Made by a program: the position numbers and the translations under genes
Part shown: positions 25,114-35,602 of the stretch, in pieces
How the letters are laid out: each line of letters starts with the position of its first letter
Numbering within the stretch: position 1 is the first letter of the stretch
DNA from: Pelomonas candidula
Lineage (GTDB): Bacteria > Pseudomonadota > Gammaproteobacteria > Burkholderiales > Burkholderiaceae_C
Length of the DNA: 64,000 nt
NCBI RefSeq assembly: GCF_043555985.1
Contig: NZ_JBIGIC010000002.1
Span: 186,001 to 250,000, forward strand
Reading direction: 5' to 3'
The notes under the pieces: model-generated
Databases searched by the model: none
What the model saw: the letters and a program-made list of their open reading frames with translations, nothing else
Told to the model about the DNA's origin: nothing

Positions 25114-25178
25114 CAGTGAAGGGTCATATTCGCCGCCGGGCGAATGTGGGCCGCAACTACAAGTACCTGATTCAATAA

Positions 25179-25907
25179 ATGTTCGAGCCGCCCTGGACCG
25201 ATCCCGCCGACCTTGTCGGCGCCCTCAGGCGTGATGGCGAGGCCGTGCTGGCGCCGTCTTCGCTCGGTGCCCTGGGCGTGTCCGCCGCCGAGCTCGACAC
25301 GCTCAAGCCCTGCTGGGACGACCTGCCGCCCGACGGCTATCTGCGCGATGGCGGCCGCTACCGCTTCCGCCGCCACGGCTGCTTCGTCGCCGACGGCGAC
25401 ACGCTGACGCTGGCGCCTCACCGTGCCCACTGGCAGCCGGTGGACTACAACGCGCTGCACGGCGGCATCCAGCGCTGGTACGTGCCGCTGGCGCAGGAGA
25501 TGGCCGAATCCCCCGTCTGGCGCTCTTTGCTGCTGGGCCTGGCCCGCGCGGCCTCGGGGCTCAAGGGCGAGCAGCCCTGGTTCATCGAAGCCCACCCCTT
25601 CCGCATCGACACCAGCGACGGCATCGGCCGCCCCACGCCCGAAGGCGCCCACCGCGACGGCGTGGATCTCGTCGCCGTGCTGCTGGTGGCCCGCCACCAG
25701 ATCAAGGGTGGCGAGTCGCGTGTGTTCGAGGCCGACGGCCCGGCCGGCCAGCGCTTCACGATGACCGAGCCGTGGACGCTGCTGCTGCTGGACGATGAGC
25801 GCGTCATCCACGAGACCACGCCCATCCAGCCGCTGACCGCCGGCGAGCGCGGTTGGCGCGACACGTTGGTGCTGACCATCCGCCGGGGCGGCTTCCAGGG
25901 CCCCTGA
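25179..25907 (+). CDS. 2OG-Fe(II) dioxygenase family protein
   Basis: 242 aa. It resembles the 2OG-Fe dioxygenase family (PF10014) that includes amino-acid hydroxylases such as isoleucine 4-hydroxylase. The facial triad is seen as His158-x-Asp160 in EGAHRDGVDLVAV and a distal His near 211 in DERVIHETTPI; an Arg near the end (RRGGF) could bind 2-oxoglutarate. The substrate is unknown, although free amino acids are plausible. The next gene is a branched-chain/aromatic amino-acid dehydrogenase and the one after that a branched-chain transporter, which makes amino-acid oxidation a reasonable guess. Confidence 0.8.
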   Translation: MFEPPWTDPADLVGALRRDGEAVLAPSSLGALGVSAAELDTLKPCWDDLPPDGYLRDGGRYRFRRHGCFVADGDTLTLAPHRAHWQPVDYNALHGGIQRWYVPLAQEMAESPVWRSLLLGLARAASGLKGEQPWFIEAHPFRIDTSDGIGRPTPEGAHRDGVDLVAVLLVARHQIKGGESRVFEADGPAGQRFTMTEPWTLLLLDDERVIHETTPIQPLTAGERGWRDTLVLTIRRGGFQGP

Positions 25908-25934
25908 GCGCCGGCACACCGATACACTGGCAAG

Positions 25935-25962
25935 CGGCCGCGCCAAAAGCGTGGCCGTTTTT
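25935..25962 (+). terminator. Intrinsic terminator after the dioxygenase gene
   Basis: Stem CGGCCGCGC (25935-25943), loop CAAAA, GCGTGGCCG (25949-25957, one G-T pair), then TTTTT. The 15-mer GCCGCGCCAAAAGCG at 25937 recurs at 25971, just before the next gene. Confidence 0.7.
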
Positions 25963-25993
25963 CCATCACTGCCGCGCCAAAAGCGCCGAACGC

Positions 25994-27049
25994 ATGAACC
26001 CGACCTCCCTCTTCGGCCTGCCCGACCAGACCGCCCACGAGCGCGTGCTGCTCGCCACCGATCCGGCCACCGGCCTGCAGGCCATCCTCGCCGTCCACAG
26101 CACCGCGCGCGGTCCCGCCTTCGGCGGCTGCCGCCTCTGGCACTACGACTCCGACCTCCACGCGCTGAACGACGCGCTGCGCCTGTCGCAAGGCATGAGC
26201 CTGAAGAACGCGCTGGCCGACCTGCCCTTCGGCGGCGGCAAGGCCGTCATCCTGAAGCCGCCAGGCGCCTTCGACCGCCCCGCCCTCTTTGCCGCCTTCG
26301 GCCGCGCCGTGCAGTCGCTGGGTGGCGCCTACATCACCGCCGAGGACGTGGGCACGACGACGGCCGACATGCGCGGCATGCAGGCCGTCACGCCCTTCGT
26401 CAGCGGCATCCCGCGCGAGGGTGCCTTCGGTGGCGACCCCAGCCCCAAGACGGCCTGGGGCGTGTTCGTTTCCATTCAGGCCGGTGCACGCATGGTGCTG
26501 GGCCGCTCGTCGCTGGAAGGCGTGCGCGTGGCCCTGCAAGGCCTGGGCGCCGTGGGCTGGCACCTGGCCGAGTTCCTGCATGCCGCAGGCGCGCGGCTCG
26601 TCGTGGCCGACGTCGACGCCGACAAGGTCGCCCGCGCCGTCGTGCAGTTCGGTGCGACGCCGGCGCATGTGGCAGAGATCCTGGCCGCCGAGGTCGATGT
26701 GCTGGCGCCCTGCGCGCTGGGCGCATCGCTGAACGAGAAGACCGTGCCGAACATCCGCGCGCGGTTGATCGCCGGCGCCGCCAACAACCAGCTCGCCACG
26801 CCCACCGACGGCGATGCGCTGCAGGCCCGTGGCATCTGCTACCTGCCCGACTACCTGGTGAATGCCGGCGGCATCATCAGCGTCGCCCGCGAGTACCGCG
26901 GCGAGGGCGAGGAAGGCGCCGTCATGGCCGAGGTCAGCAGGATCGCCGAGCGCGTCGAGGAGCTGCTGCAGCGCGTACAGACGGCCGATTCGACGCCCGC
27001 CCGCGTCGCCGACGACTGGGCGCGCAGCAAGCTGGTCAAGCCGGCCTGA
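25994..27049 (+). CDS. Leu/Phe/Val (Glu-type) amino-acid dehydrogenase
   Basis: NAD-dependent oxidative deaminase of branched-chain or aromatic amino acids; 351 aa, the length of leucine/phenylalanine dehydrogenases and shorter than glutamate dehydrogenase. Catalytic Lys in LPFGGGKAVI (about residue 83), catalytic Asp loop in AEDVGTTTADM, Rossmann loop VALQGLGAVGWHLAEFL, and GAANNQL near residue 260. Exact specificity is not readable; Leu or Phe are most likely. It is followed by a strong terminator and then by the convergent liv genes. Confidence 0.88.
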   Translation: MNPTSLFGLPDQTAHERVLLATDPATGLQAILAVHSTARGPAFGGCRLWHYDSDLHALNDALRLSQGMSLKNALADLPFGGGKAVILKPPGAFDRPALFAAFGRAVQSLGGAYITAEDVGTTTADMRGMQAVTPFVSGIPREGAFGGDPSPKTAWGVFVSIQAGARMVLGRSSLEGVRVALQGLGAVGWHLAEFLHAAGARLVVADVDADKVARAVVQFGATPAHVAEILAAEVDVLAPCALGASLNEKTVPNIRARLIAGAANNQLATPTDGDALQARGICYLPDYLVNAGGIISVAREYRGEGEEGAVMAEVSRIAERVEELLQRVQTADSTPARVADDWARSKLVKPA

Positions 27050-27068
27050 AGCCAGATCTGAAACGAAG

Positions 27069-27093
27069 CGCCCGGCAGTGCCGGGCGTTTTTT
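27069..27093 (+). terminator. Intrinsic terminator after amino-acid dehydrogenase
   Basis: CGCCCGGC(AGT)GCCGGGCG followed by six T, located 20 bp after the stop. It lies 3 bp before the convergent livF stop and may weakly serve both directions. Confidence 0.9.
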
Positions 27094-27095
27094 GT

Positions 27096-27821
27096 TCACT
27101 CGCCGAGATAGGCGGCCCGGACCTTGGGGTCGTTGAGCAAGGCCTGCCCTTCCCCGTCCATCGTCACCTCGCCGGACTCCATCACGTAGCCGCGATTGGC
27201 AAGCTGCAACGCGCGGCTGGCGTTCTGCTCGACGAGCAGCACCGTCACGCCCTGCTGGTGGATGTCGTTCACGACCTCGAAGATCTTGTCCACCATGATG
27301 GGCGACAGGCCCATGGACGGCTCGTCCAGCAGCAGCACCTTGGGGCGAGCCATCAGCGCTCGGCCCATGGCCAGCATCTGCTGCTCGCCGCCGGACATCG
27401 TGCCGGCCAGCTGCTTGGCGCGCTCCTTCAGGCGCGGGAACAGCGCGAAGACCTTGTCGATATCGGCCGGCACCTCCGCGTCGCGGCGGTTGTAGGCGCC
27501 CATCTGCAGGTTCTCGACGATGGTCATGCGCGTGAAGGTGCCGCGGCCCTCGGGCACCATGACCAGGCCCTTCTTGGCCAGGTCCCAGGCACCCTGGCCC
27601 TTGATGGACTGGCCCAGGTAGGTGATCTCACCGGCCGCGGCGGGCTGCAGGCCGGTGACGGCCTTCAGCGTCGTCGTCTTGCCCGCGCCGTTGGCGCCGA
27701 TCAGCGACACCAGTTCGCCCTCGCGCACCTCGAAGCTGACGCCCTTGACGGCCTGGATGCCGCCATAAGCCACCTTCAGGCCGCTGACCTTGAGCAGGGT
27801 TTGCTTGCTTGCTTCTGCCAT
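27096..27821 (-). CDS. livF: Branched-chain amino acid ABC transporter ATP-binding protein LivF
   Basis: 241-aa cytoplasmic ATPase of a HAAT-family importer. Walker A GANGAGKTT, Q-loop region EGRGTFTRMTIVENL, signature MSGGEQQMLAMGRAL, Walker B VLLLDEPSMGLSP, and C-terminal NDPKVRAAYLGE typical of LivF. It is the last gene of livH-livM-livG-livF. The start MAEASKQTLLKVSGL is chosen for fit to the family; the longer frame overlaps livG. Confidence 0.94.
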   Translation of the reverse strand: MAEASKQTLLKVSGLKVAYGGIQAVKGVSFEVREGELVSLIGANGAGKTTTLKAVTGLQPAAAGEITYLGQSIKGQGAWDLAKKGLVMVPEGRGTFTRMTIVENLQMGAYNRRDAEVPADIDKVFALFPRLKERAKQLAGTMSGGEQQMLAMGRALMARPKVLLLDEPSMGLSPIMVDKIFEVVNDIHQQGVTVLLVEQNASRALQLANRGYVMESGEVTMDGEGQALLNDPKVRAAYLGE

Positions 27822-27835
27822 GTTCTTTGCCCTGC

Positions 27836-28621
27836 TCAATGAGCCTTGTGGCCGGCGCCGAGGTAGGCCTCGATCACCTTCTCGTTGCTCTGCACCTCGG
27901 CCGGCGTGCCTTCGGCGATCTGTTTGCCGTAGTCCAGCACCGTCACGCGGTCGCACAGGCCCATGACCAGCTTCACGTCGTGCTCGATGAGCAGGATGGT
28001 GCGGCCGTCGTTGCGGATGCGGTCGATCAGCTCGCGCAGCGTGACCTTCTCGGTCGCGTTCATGCCGGCGGCGGGCTCGTCCAGCGCGATGAGCTGCGGG
28101 TCGGTCGCCAGTGCGCGGGCGATCTCCAGGCGGCGCTGGTCCCCGTAGCTCAGCGTGCGGGCCTTGAACCCCGCGTACTGGCCGATGCCGACGTAGTCCA
28201 GCAGCTCCTGCGCCCGCGCCGCGATGGCGGCTTCCTCGGCCTTGAAGGCCGGCGTGCGGAACACGGCGCCGAACAGGCCGGACCGCGTGCGGATGTGGCG
28301 GCCGACCATGACGTTCTCCAGCGCCGTCATGTCGGCGAACAGGCGGATGTTCTGGAAGGTGCGCGCGATGCCCGCCTTGGCGACCTGGTGCACGGCCTGC
28401 GGCTTGTAGGGCGTGCCGCCCAGCGAGAAGTTGCCACCGTCGGGCACGTACAGCCCTGTGATGACGTTGAAGAAGGTCGTCTTGCCGGCGCCATTGGGGC
28501 CGATGAGGCCGTAGACCTGGCCGCGCTGGATCTGGATGCCGACGTCGGACAGGGCCTGCACGCCGCCGAAGCGCTTGGACGCGCCGCTGACGTTGAGAAC
28601 GATGTTGTCGTGGGTGCTCAT
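27836..28621 (-). CDS. livG: Branched-chain amino acid ABC transporter ATP-binding protein LivG
   Basis: 261-aa ATPase partner of LivF. Walker A GPNGAGKTTFFNVITG, the LivG-type ARTFQNIRLFADMTALENVMVG, signature LSYGDQRRLEIARAL, Walker B LIALDEPAAGMN, and C-terminal EKVIEAYLG. It lies 14 bp upstream of livF and 13 bp downstream of livM. Confidence 0.94.
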   Translation of the reverse strand: MSTHDNIVLNVSGASKRFGGVQALSDVGIQIQRGQVYGLIGPNGAGKTTFFNVITGLYVPDGGNFSLGGTPYKPQAVHQVAKAGIARTFQNIRLFADMTALENVMVGRHIRTRSGLFGAVFRTPAFKAEEAAIAARAQELLDYVGIGQYAGFKARTLSYGDQRRLEIARALATDPQLIALDEPAAGMNATEKVTLRELIDRIRNDGRTILLIEHDVKLVMGLCDRVTVLDYGKQIAEGTPAEVQSNEKVIEAYLGAGHKAH

Positions 28622-28634
28622 GGAGTGCGCCTCC

Positions 28635-29717
28635 TCACTTGGTGGCCACGGGGGCAGCCTTGCCATGCTCCGGCGCCGGCCACAGGCCACGCGGACGCAC
28701 CAGCATGATGATGATCATGGCCGAGGCCACCAGCAGCTGACGCAGGATGGATGCGTCGATGCGGCCGTCGGTCATGCTCTGGATGTCGCCCGCAAGGTAG
28801 CGCAGCACCTCGGGCAGCGCCGCCAGCATCAGCGCGCCGAGGATGACGCCGGGGATGTGGCCGATGCCGCCCAGCACGACCATCGCGACGATCATGATGG
28901 ACTCCTGCAGGCTGAACGACTCGGGCGACACAAAGCCCTGGAAGCTCGCGAACATCGCGCCCGACACGCCGCCGAAAGTGGCGCCCATGCCGAAGGCCAG
29001 CAGCTTCATGTTGCGCGTGTTGATGCCCATGGCCTTGGCGGCGATCTCGTCCTCGCGGATGGCCATCCAGGCGCGGCCGATGCGTGACTGCTCGAGGCGA
29101 TAGCAGATGACGACGCTGGCGACCACCAGGGCCAGGAAAAGGTAGTAGTACAGCGTCACCGACGGGATCGTGTAGCCCGCGATCTCCAGCGGCTTGCCCA
29201 GGTCCACGCCGAAGATGTGGAAGGAGTCGATCTGGCCGATGCCACGCGGGCCGTTGGTCAGGTTGATCGGGTCCTCCAGGTTGTTCAGAAACACGCGGAT
29301 GATTTCGCCGAAGCCCAGCGTGACGATGGCGAGGTAGTCGCCACGCAGCTTCAGCGTCGGCGCTCCCAGCAGGACGCCGAACAGCGCCGCAAGCCCCGCG
29401 CCCATGGGAATGACCAGCCAGATCGGCGAGTGCAGGCCGTTGGGGAAGGCGGCCATGAAGGACTCGAAGTTCTGGCTCAGGTGCGGGCTGGCCATCAGCC
29501 CGAACATGTAGGCGCCGACCGCATAGAACGCCACGTAGCCCAGGTCAAGCAGGCCGGCGTAGCCGACGACGATGTTCAGCCCCAGCGCCAGCAGCACGTA
29601 GAGCAGCGCCAGGTCGATGATGCGCACCGGGCCGTTGCCGAGTTGCTGCGCGAGCAGCGGTACGGCGATCAGCGCGACGGCGGAGGCGATGAAGGTGACG
29701 AGTTTCTTGGTTTGCAT
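28635..29717 (-). CDS. livM: Branched-chain amino acid ABC transporter permease LivM
   Basis: 360-aa inner-membrane permease. N-terminal hydrophobic leader helix, LALGLNIVVGYAGLLDLGYVAFYAVGAY motif, TLKLRGDYLAIVTLGFGEIIR, and the cytoplasmic EAA-like loop SRIGRAWMAIREDEIAAKAMGIN that contacts the ATPases. It ends with a polar tail (PAPEHGKAAPVATK). Confidence 0.93.
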   Translation of the reverse strand: MQTKKLVTFIASAVALIAVPLLAQQLGNGPVRIIDLALLYVLLALGLNIVVGYAGLLDLGYVAFYAVGAYMFGLMASPHLSQNFESFMAAFPNGLHSPIWLVIPMGAGLAALFGVLLGAPTLKLRGDYLAIVTLGFGEIIRVFLNNLEDPINLTNGPRGIGQIDSFHIFGVDLGKPLEIAGYTIPSVTLYYYLFLALVVASVVICYRLEQSRIGRAWMAIREDEIAAKAMGINTRNMKLLAFGMGATFGGVSGAMFASFQGFVSPESFSLQESIMIVAMVVLGGIGHIPGVILGALMLAALPEVLRYLAGDIQSMTDGRIDASILRQLLVASAMIIIMLVRPRGLWPAPEHGKAAPVATK

Positions 29718-29731
29718 GTCCGGAGCTCCGT

Positions 29732-30661
29732 TCAGGCGCGGTCGGCCACACGCTCGCCGAGCAGGCCCGAGGGACGCAGCGTCAGCACGAGGATGAGGGC
29801 GATGAAGGCGAAGATGTCGGCGTAGTTGCTGCCCAGCACGCCGCCCGTCAGGTCACCGAGGTAGCCGGCGCCGATGGACTCGATGAGGCCCAGCAGCACC
29901 CCGCCCACCACGGCGCCGGCCAGGTTGCCGATGCCACCCAGCACGGCGGCCGTGAAGGCTTTCAGGCCGGGCATGAAGCCCATCGTGTGCTGCACGGTGC
30001 CGTAGTTGGCCGCCCACATCAGGCCGGCCACGGCGGCCAGCACGGCGCCGATGACGAAGGTGGTGGAGATGATGAAGTCGGGCTTCACGCCCATCAGGCC
30101 CGCCACGCGCGGGTTCTCGGCCGTGGCGCGCATCGCGCGGCCCAGCCGCGTGTAGTTCACCAGGTACATCAGCGCGGCCAGGATGCAGACCGTGAGGCCC
30201 AGGATCAGGCACTGCGTGACCGTGATGACCGGACCGCCCAGGTCGAATGGCTCGGTCGGCAGCAGCAGCGGGAAGGGCTTGGGATTGGGTTTCCAGATGA
30301 TCATCGCCAGCACCTGCAGCAGCAGCGACATGCCCATGGCCGTGATCAGTGGCGCCAGGCGCGGTGCGTTGCGCAGCGGCCGGTAGGCGATCTTCTCGAC
30401 GGCGAAGTTCAGCAACGAGCAGACGACGACGGCGCCCGCCAGGCCGATCACCATCAGCAGCCAGCCCGGCAGGCCGGTGTCGGCAAGCGCGGTGACCAGC
30501 GTCCAGCTGATCATCGCGCCCACCATCAGGATCTCTCCGTGCGCGAAGTTGATGAGGTTGATGATGCCGTACACCATCGTGTAGCCCAGTGCGACGAGGG
30601 CGTACATGGCCCCCAGCACGAGGCCGTTGATGATCTGCTGGATGAGCGTCTCATAGTCCAT
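29732..30661 (-). CDS. livH: Branched-chain amino acid ABC transporter permease LivH
   Basis: 309-aa inner-membrane permease, first gene of the liv operon. Family features are QQIINGLVLGAMYALVALGYTMVYGIINLINFAHGE at the N-terminus and LGRAMRATAENPRVAGLMGV in the coupling loop. GAAGG-type ribosome sequence lies just upstream. No livK binding-protein gene occurs before or after the operon in this window. Confidence 0.93.
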   Translation of the reverse strand: MDYETLIQQIINGLVLGAMYALVALGYTMVYGIINLINFAHGEILMVGAMISWTLVTALADTGLPGWLLMVIGLAGAVVVCSLLNFAVEKIAYRPLRNAPRLAPLITAMGMSLLLQVLAMIIWKPNPKPFPLLLPTEPFDLGGPVITVTQCLILGLTVCILAALMYLVNYTRLGRAMRATAENPRVAGLMGVKPDFIISTTFVIGAVLAAVAGLMWAANYGTVQHTMGFMPGLKAFTAAVLGGIGNLAGAVVGGVLLGLIESIGAGYLGDLTGGVLGSNYADIFAFIALILVLTLRPSGLLGERVADRA

Positions 30662-30957
30662 AGAAGGCCTTCAATTTTTGATGGGCGCAGCATGCGCCAA
30701 CCGACCCGGGACGAATCGCAACCCTCATGCCAATCGAGCCGTTTCAAGGGTATTCACCGACCGTCTGAAAGGGTCGACCGTTCGATCCGTCCCACGGGAC
30801 GGGTCAAGGTCGGATTTCACGAGTGTCGGGCTGGCAAAACCGGGCGGAAATCCGCACAAACCGCACGCCGACCGGGCGACTCTCCGCCAAGCCTCAAAAA
30901 ACCGCCGCGAGGCATGCCAACGCCGACGCGCCGTGGGCACACTACACGCCCGCTGCC
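30662..30957. other. 296-bp divergent intergenic region between livH and the DctB-like kinase
   Basis: No credible gene. It holds a compact palindrome CCGTCCC-AC-GGGACGG (30787-30802), and GGTCGACC-like sequence nearby. No clear sigma-70 or sigma-54 promoter was recognised. The palindrome could be an operator for either gene. Confidence 0.5.
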
Positions 30958-32794
30958 ATGGTTGTGCCCGCTTCTTCCCGCCCCCGCGCCCTGCGCCTGC
31001 CCCGGCTGCTGAGCCGGCCGGGCTTTCATCTGTTCCTGACCGGGGCGCTGATGGTGCTGGGCTTCGTGCTGGCGCACCGCCTCAGTGAGCGCAGCGGCCG
31101 CGACCAGCTGTCCGCGCTGAGCACGGAGCGCCTCGAGCTCTACGCCTCCAATCTCTCCGCCGAACTCGGCCGGCATGCGTCGCTGCCCAGCCTGCTGGCC
31201 ATCGACCCGACGTTGCGGGCGTTGATGCAGACGCCCGCCGACGCCGAGGCCCGCCACGCCGCCAGCCAGATGCTGGCGCGCGTCAACGTGCGCGCCGGCA
31301 CGAGTCAGATCTTCGTCGCCGATGCGCAGGGCCAGGTCTTGTCAGCCAGCGAGCCGCTGACACCACCGCCCCGTCTCGCCGAGGCGCAGGCCCAGGGCCG
31401 CACGCACTTCTTCGCCGCCGACCCGACCACCGGCAGCACCGACTTCTACCTGCTGCATGTGCTGCGCCAGGCCAACCGCACGACCGCCGTCATCGTCGTG
31501 CGCTTCAATCTCGCGCCGCTGGAAGCCACCTGGGTGGACCTGGGCGCGCGCTCACAGGGCGAGCGCATCCTCGTGGCTGACGACCAGGACGTCGTCATCA
31601 TGAGTTCCGTGCAACCCTGGAAGTACACCGTCCTGGGCCACGCCGACCCGTCGCGCCGCCAGGCGCTGCAGGCCAGCGCGCGCTACCCGCAGGCCATAGG
31701 CGCCGACCTGGAACTTCCCGCGTCGCTGGAGGTACACCAGGGCCAGCAGGTGCTGCTGCCGCTGCCCGGTGCAAAACCGATGCTCGCGCAGCAGCGTCAA
31801 CTGGTGCCACTGGGCCTGCGGCTCATCGCGCTGTCGGACCTGACCGAGGTCCGGCAGCGCGCCCAGATCGCCGCCTGGGGCGGCGCGGCCTTCGGCGCCA
31901 GCATCGGCCTGCTCATCCTCTACCTCTCGTCACGGCGCCGCGCATTGCGCCAGCTGACACAGGCGCAGACGCAGCTGCAACAGGCGCACGCGCAGCTGGA
32001 GCAGTTGGTGGACAGCCGCACCGCCGAGCTGCGCCAGACCAACGACGCGCTGAAGGCCCAGATCGCCCAGCGCCTGCAGACCGAGGGCGAGCTGCTGCAG
32101 GCCAGCAAGCTGGCGGTGCTGGGCCAGATGTCGGCCGGGCTGTCGCACGAGGTGAACCAGCCGCTGACCGCGCTGAGGGCGCTGGCCCGCAACTCGCAGC
32201 GGCTGCTCGAGAACGGCCGGCAGGACGCCGTCGCGACCAACCTGCAGCTGATGGACGACATGGTGGAGCGCATGAGCCAGATCACGCGCCAGCTGAAGAG
32301 CTTCGCGCGCAAGGCCGACGAGCAGGTCACCGGCAGCACGCCGCTGCTGGACTGCGTGCGCAACGCACTGCTGCTGCTGGAGCACCGCAGCCGCGCGATG
32401 GACCTGCAGACCGACGTCGACATCCCCGCGGGCCTGCGTGTGCGCGCCGAGGCCAACCGGCTGGAGCAGGTGCTGGTCAACCTGTTCGGCAACGCGATGG
32501 ACGCGATGCAGGCGGGCGACGAGCGCCGCCTGCACGTGCGGGTTGCCGCACAGGATGCGGAGCAACGCGTGCTGGTGCAGGTGCAGGACAGCGGCGTGGG
32601 CGTCGGCGAGGCCGAGCTGCCGCACCTGTTCGAGCCCTTCTTCACGACCAAGCCGGCCGGCGAAGGCCTGGGGTTGGGCCTGGTCATTTCAGCCAAGATC
32701 GTCCAGGAGTTCGGCGGCACGCTGCGCGCCGTCAGACTGGAGCGAGGCATGAGTTTCGAGTTCGACCTGAGCGTCGACAGTTGGGAGAGCCGAG

Positions 32795-32802
<8 letters not shown>
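30958..32802 (+). CDS. DctB-like sensor histidine kinase
   Basis: 614 aa. Transmembrane helix at about residues 22-40, a periplasmic double-Cache-like domain of roughly 260 residues (ELGRHASLPSLLAIDPTLRALM to LVPLGLRLIALSDLTEV), and a second helix at about 300-322. A long Gln-rich coiled coil (about 325-385) follows, then H-box LSHEVNQPLTALRALARNS, N-box LVNLFGNAMDAMQ and G-boxes DSGVGVG and GLGLGLVIS. HEVNQPLTAL is characteristic of DctB-family kinases. The start is an internal ATG just before MVVPASSR; the longer frame has no supporting features. Its stop overlaps the regulator gene by 8 bp. The ligand is probably a small carboxylate or acidic amino acid. Confidence 0.9.
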
Positions 32803-34135
<1,333 letters not shown>

Positions 34136-34178
34136 AGGCGCGCCGCGGACACGATCAACATCGCGGCGAAAGCTGCGT

Positions 34179-34628
34179 TCAGTTGGTCATCTTGAACTCC
34201 GGAGTGCCGGCCCAGTAATTCATGCATGCGGGCGTGAGCACGTCACCAAGCTCTTCAGAGCGATATCGACCATCAGCGGTCAAAACCGACGGATTCGAGG
34301 TGTGCGACTCCAGTCGGGAGCCCAGAGCGATCAAGCCCGAGAACATTTCTGCAACCCGAGCGGCGATGAATGCCAGGAGCAAGTCGCCGGCTTTGCCACG
34401 GCAATGGCAGCAAATCGTTATCGCCTGTGCAGGGACCCAGCCGGCCAGGTTGAAGCGCAGCGCTTCTTCACCGGGGTCGTCGATACTCAGCGAGTAAGGT
34501 TGCCCCAGCAGCCAAAACGATTCCACCTCCGCGGCGCCTGACGCACTGCGCACGAATACGTTGAGCTGAGAGCGCTGTTGCTCGGTCAAGCGAGCGGGAA
34601 GCAGCACCTGTGTTGATGACCCTGACAT
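34179..34628 (-). CDS. Hypothetical protein, possibly DUF6368-like
   Basis: 149 aa, no signal peptide or membrane segment. The ATG at 34628 is preferred to a TTG one codon upstream. Features seen: LPARLTEQQRSQLNVFVRS, FWLLGQPYSLSI, a Cys-rich ICCHCRGKAGD, and a C-terminal MNYWAGTPEFKMTN. The general layout recalls DUF6368 proteins, some of which sit with polymorphic-toxin immunity genes, but this is recalled similarity and untested. The local sequence is less GC-rich than its neighbours, suggesting later acquisition. No toxin gene is adjacent. Confidence 0.6.
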   Translation of the reverse strand: MSGSSTQVLLPARLTEQQRSQLNVFVRSASGAAEVESFWLLGQPYSLSIDDPGEEALRFNLAGWVPAQAITICCHCRGKAGDLLLAFIAARVAEMFSGLIALGSRLESHTSNPSVLTADGRYRSEELGDVLTPACMNYWAGTPEFKMTN

Positions 34629-34693
34629 CAAGCTATCCTGATTTTTGTTGCCGGCCCCGTGGCCTCAGATTCAGACGAAGCCGCCAAGAATCG

Positions 34694-35602
34694 CTAACGA
34701 TACTTCTCAGGATCGGGAGAGTCCGTCGGGTTGGCGATCACGCGCCTGAACGCCGCGCTCATCGGCAGCTTCAGGTTCAGCCCCTGCGACGGCAGTGGCT
34801 GCTCGAACCAGCGGCGGTAGATCGCGTGGATCTCGCCGCTGCGGTAGAGCCCGGCCAGCACGCCGTCCACCAGCGCCTTGAACTGCGGATCGTTCTTGCG
34901 CAGGCCGATGGCGTAGGGCTCGATGGTCAGTGCGGTGTCGGAGATGCGGTAGTCGTCCGCGCCTGGCCCCTGCTGGGCCAGCACGGCGCGCAGGATGACG
35001 TCGTCCATCAGGAAGGCCGACGCCCGGCCACTGCGCACGAGTTGCAAGCCCTCGGGGTCGTCGAGCCCACCGAGGATGCGGATGCCTAAGCCCTGCTGCT
35101 CGTTCACCTTGGCCAGATGCTGGATGCTGGTGGTGCCGATCGTCGAGGCTACCGGCTGGCCGCGCAGGTCGGCCAGGCTTTGCACGCGCTCGGATGCGCG
35201 CGTCATCAGCCGCGTCTCGGCGACGAAGATGGTCAGCGAGAACGCCTGGTTGCGCGCCCGCTCGGCGTTGTGCGTCGTGATGCCACACTCCAGGTCCAGC
35301 GTGCCGTTGATGACCAGCGGCATGCGCGTAGCCGACGCCACCTCGACGCGGCGCACCTCGAGGTCGGGCAGCTGCAGCTTCTGGCGCACGGCGTCGACGA
35401 TGCGGTCGCACAGCTCCACCGTGTACCCGGTGGGGCGCAGCTGGGCGTCGAGGTAGGAGAACGGCAGCGACGCCGGCCGATAACCGATGACGATAACGCC
35501 GGTCTCCCGCACACGCGTGAGCGTAGGGCCGTCGGCGGCCTGGACCGCCAGGCCGATGCACAGCGCCGCCAGCGCCGCGCTAGCCTTCAGCAGACGCTTC
35601 AT
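34694..35602 (-). CDS. Amino-acid-type ABC transporter substrate-binding protein (PBP family 3, GltI-like)
   Basis: 302-aa periplasmic binding protein. Sec signal MKRLLKASAALAALCIGLAVQAADG; then LTRVRETGVIVIGYRPASLPFSYLD, GYTVELCDRIVDAVRQKL, GTLDLECGITTHNAERA and DDVILRAVLAQQ, matching the glutamate/aspartate-binding GltI group. No permease or ATPase is adjacent. Its start lies within the end of rarA (23-bp overlap), making it the last gene of an ftsK-lolA-rarA transcript. It might feed a transporter elsewhere or act with the nearby DctB-like sensor. Confidence 0.85.
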   Translation of the reverse strand: MKRLLKASAALAALCIGLAVQAADGPTLTRVRETGVIVIGYRPASLPFSYLDAQLRPTGYTVELCDRIVDAVRQKLQLPDLEVRRVEVASATRMPLVINGTLDLECGITTHNAERARNQAFSLTIFVAETRLMTRASERVQSLADLRGQPVASTIGTTSIQHLAKVNEQQGLGIRILGGLDDPEGLQLVRSGRASAFLMDDVILRAVLAQQGPGADDYRISDTALTIEPYAIGLRKNDPQFKALVDGVLAGLYRSGEIHAIYRRWFEQPLPSQGLNLKLPMSAAFRRVIANPTDSPDPEKYR

